Of a DNA stretch of 6,010 nucleotides, positions 6,009-6,010 are shown in pieces (position 1 is the stretch's first letter; each line of letters opens with the position of its first letter). The stretch is taken from the NCBI GenBank assembly GCA_030536565.1, contig JAUNPT010000137.1, positions 1 to 6,010 of the forward strand, given 5' to 3'. The notes under the pieces are model-generated. The model searched no databases. It saw only the letters and a program-made list of their open reading frames with translations, and was not told the DNA's origin. This DNA comes from Eubacteriales bacterium (GTDB lineage: Bacteria > Bacillota > Clostridia > Lachnospirales > Lachnospiraceae). The position numbers and the translations under genes are program-made.

Positions 6009-6010
6009 CA

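Overview
The window looks like a low-GC Gram-positive chromosome, most likely a gut Clostridia/Lachnospiraceae-type organism. The evidence is AT-rich coding with strong AGGAGG ribosome sites, TTG as well as ATG starts, Gram-positive signal peptides and a lipobox, a sigma/anti-sigma pair of the clostridial type, and an Amidase_6-type secreted enzyme. The taxonomic call is an inference from gene families and style. No marker gene is present.

Layout, left to right. 1-941 (+) is a heavily decayed papain-fold (C39-like) cysteine peptidase with six in-frame stops and a frameshift. 994-1350 (+) is a small intact lipoprotein closed by a perfect 14-bp terminator stem. 1529-2914 (+) is an ECF sigma-factor operon: its promoter, a sigma gene broken by a deletion/frameshift at region 2.4, and an overlapping membrane anti-sigma gene. 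2989-3426 (+) is a small secreted beta-rich protein with its own promoter. 3427-4250 is mostly non-coding. It holds a long palindrome, the C-terminal remnant of an unknown gene, and terminators for both directions. 4261-5676 (-) is a secreted Amidase_6-type protein interrupted by one in-frame TGA between its catalytic Cys and His. 5677-6010 is a control region with oppositely directed promoters and leads to a gene beyond the right edge.

The main observation is a shared promoter-like motif, TGTTATAT-N15-CGTATAA. It occurs with exactly the same 15-base spacing upstream of the sigma operon (1529-1558, with CGTACCA), upstream of the small secreted gene (2927-2956), upstream of the amidase on the minus strand (5768-5797), and facing the gene beyond the right edge (5925-5954, TGATATAT). 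The orientation fits the genes each time. The CGTA core resembles the -10 of many ECF sigma factors, but the -35-like half lacks the usual AAC core. The simplest reading is a compact ECF regulon in which the sigma factor drives itself, its anti-sigma partner and a set of exported proteins. Several members, including the sigma gene, now carry inactivating changes, so this copy of the system is either decaying or affected by sequence errors.
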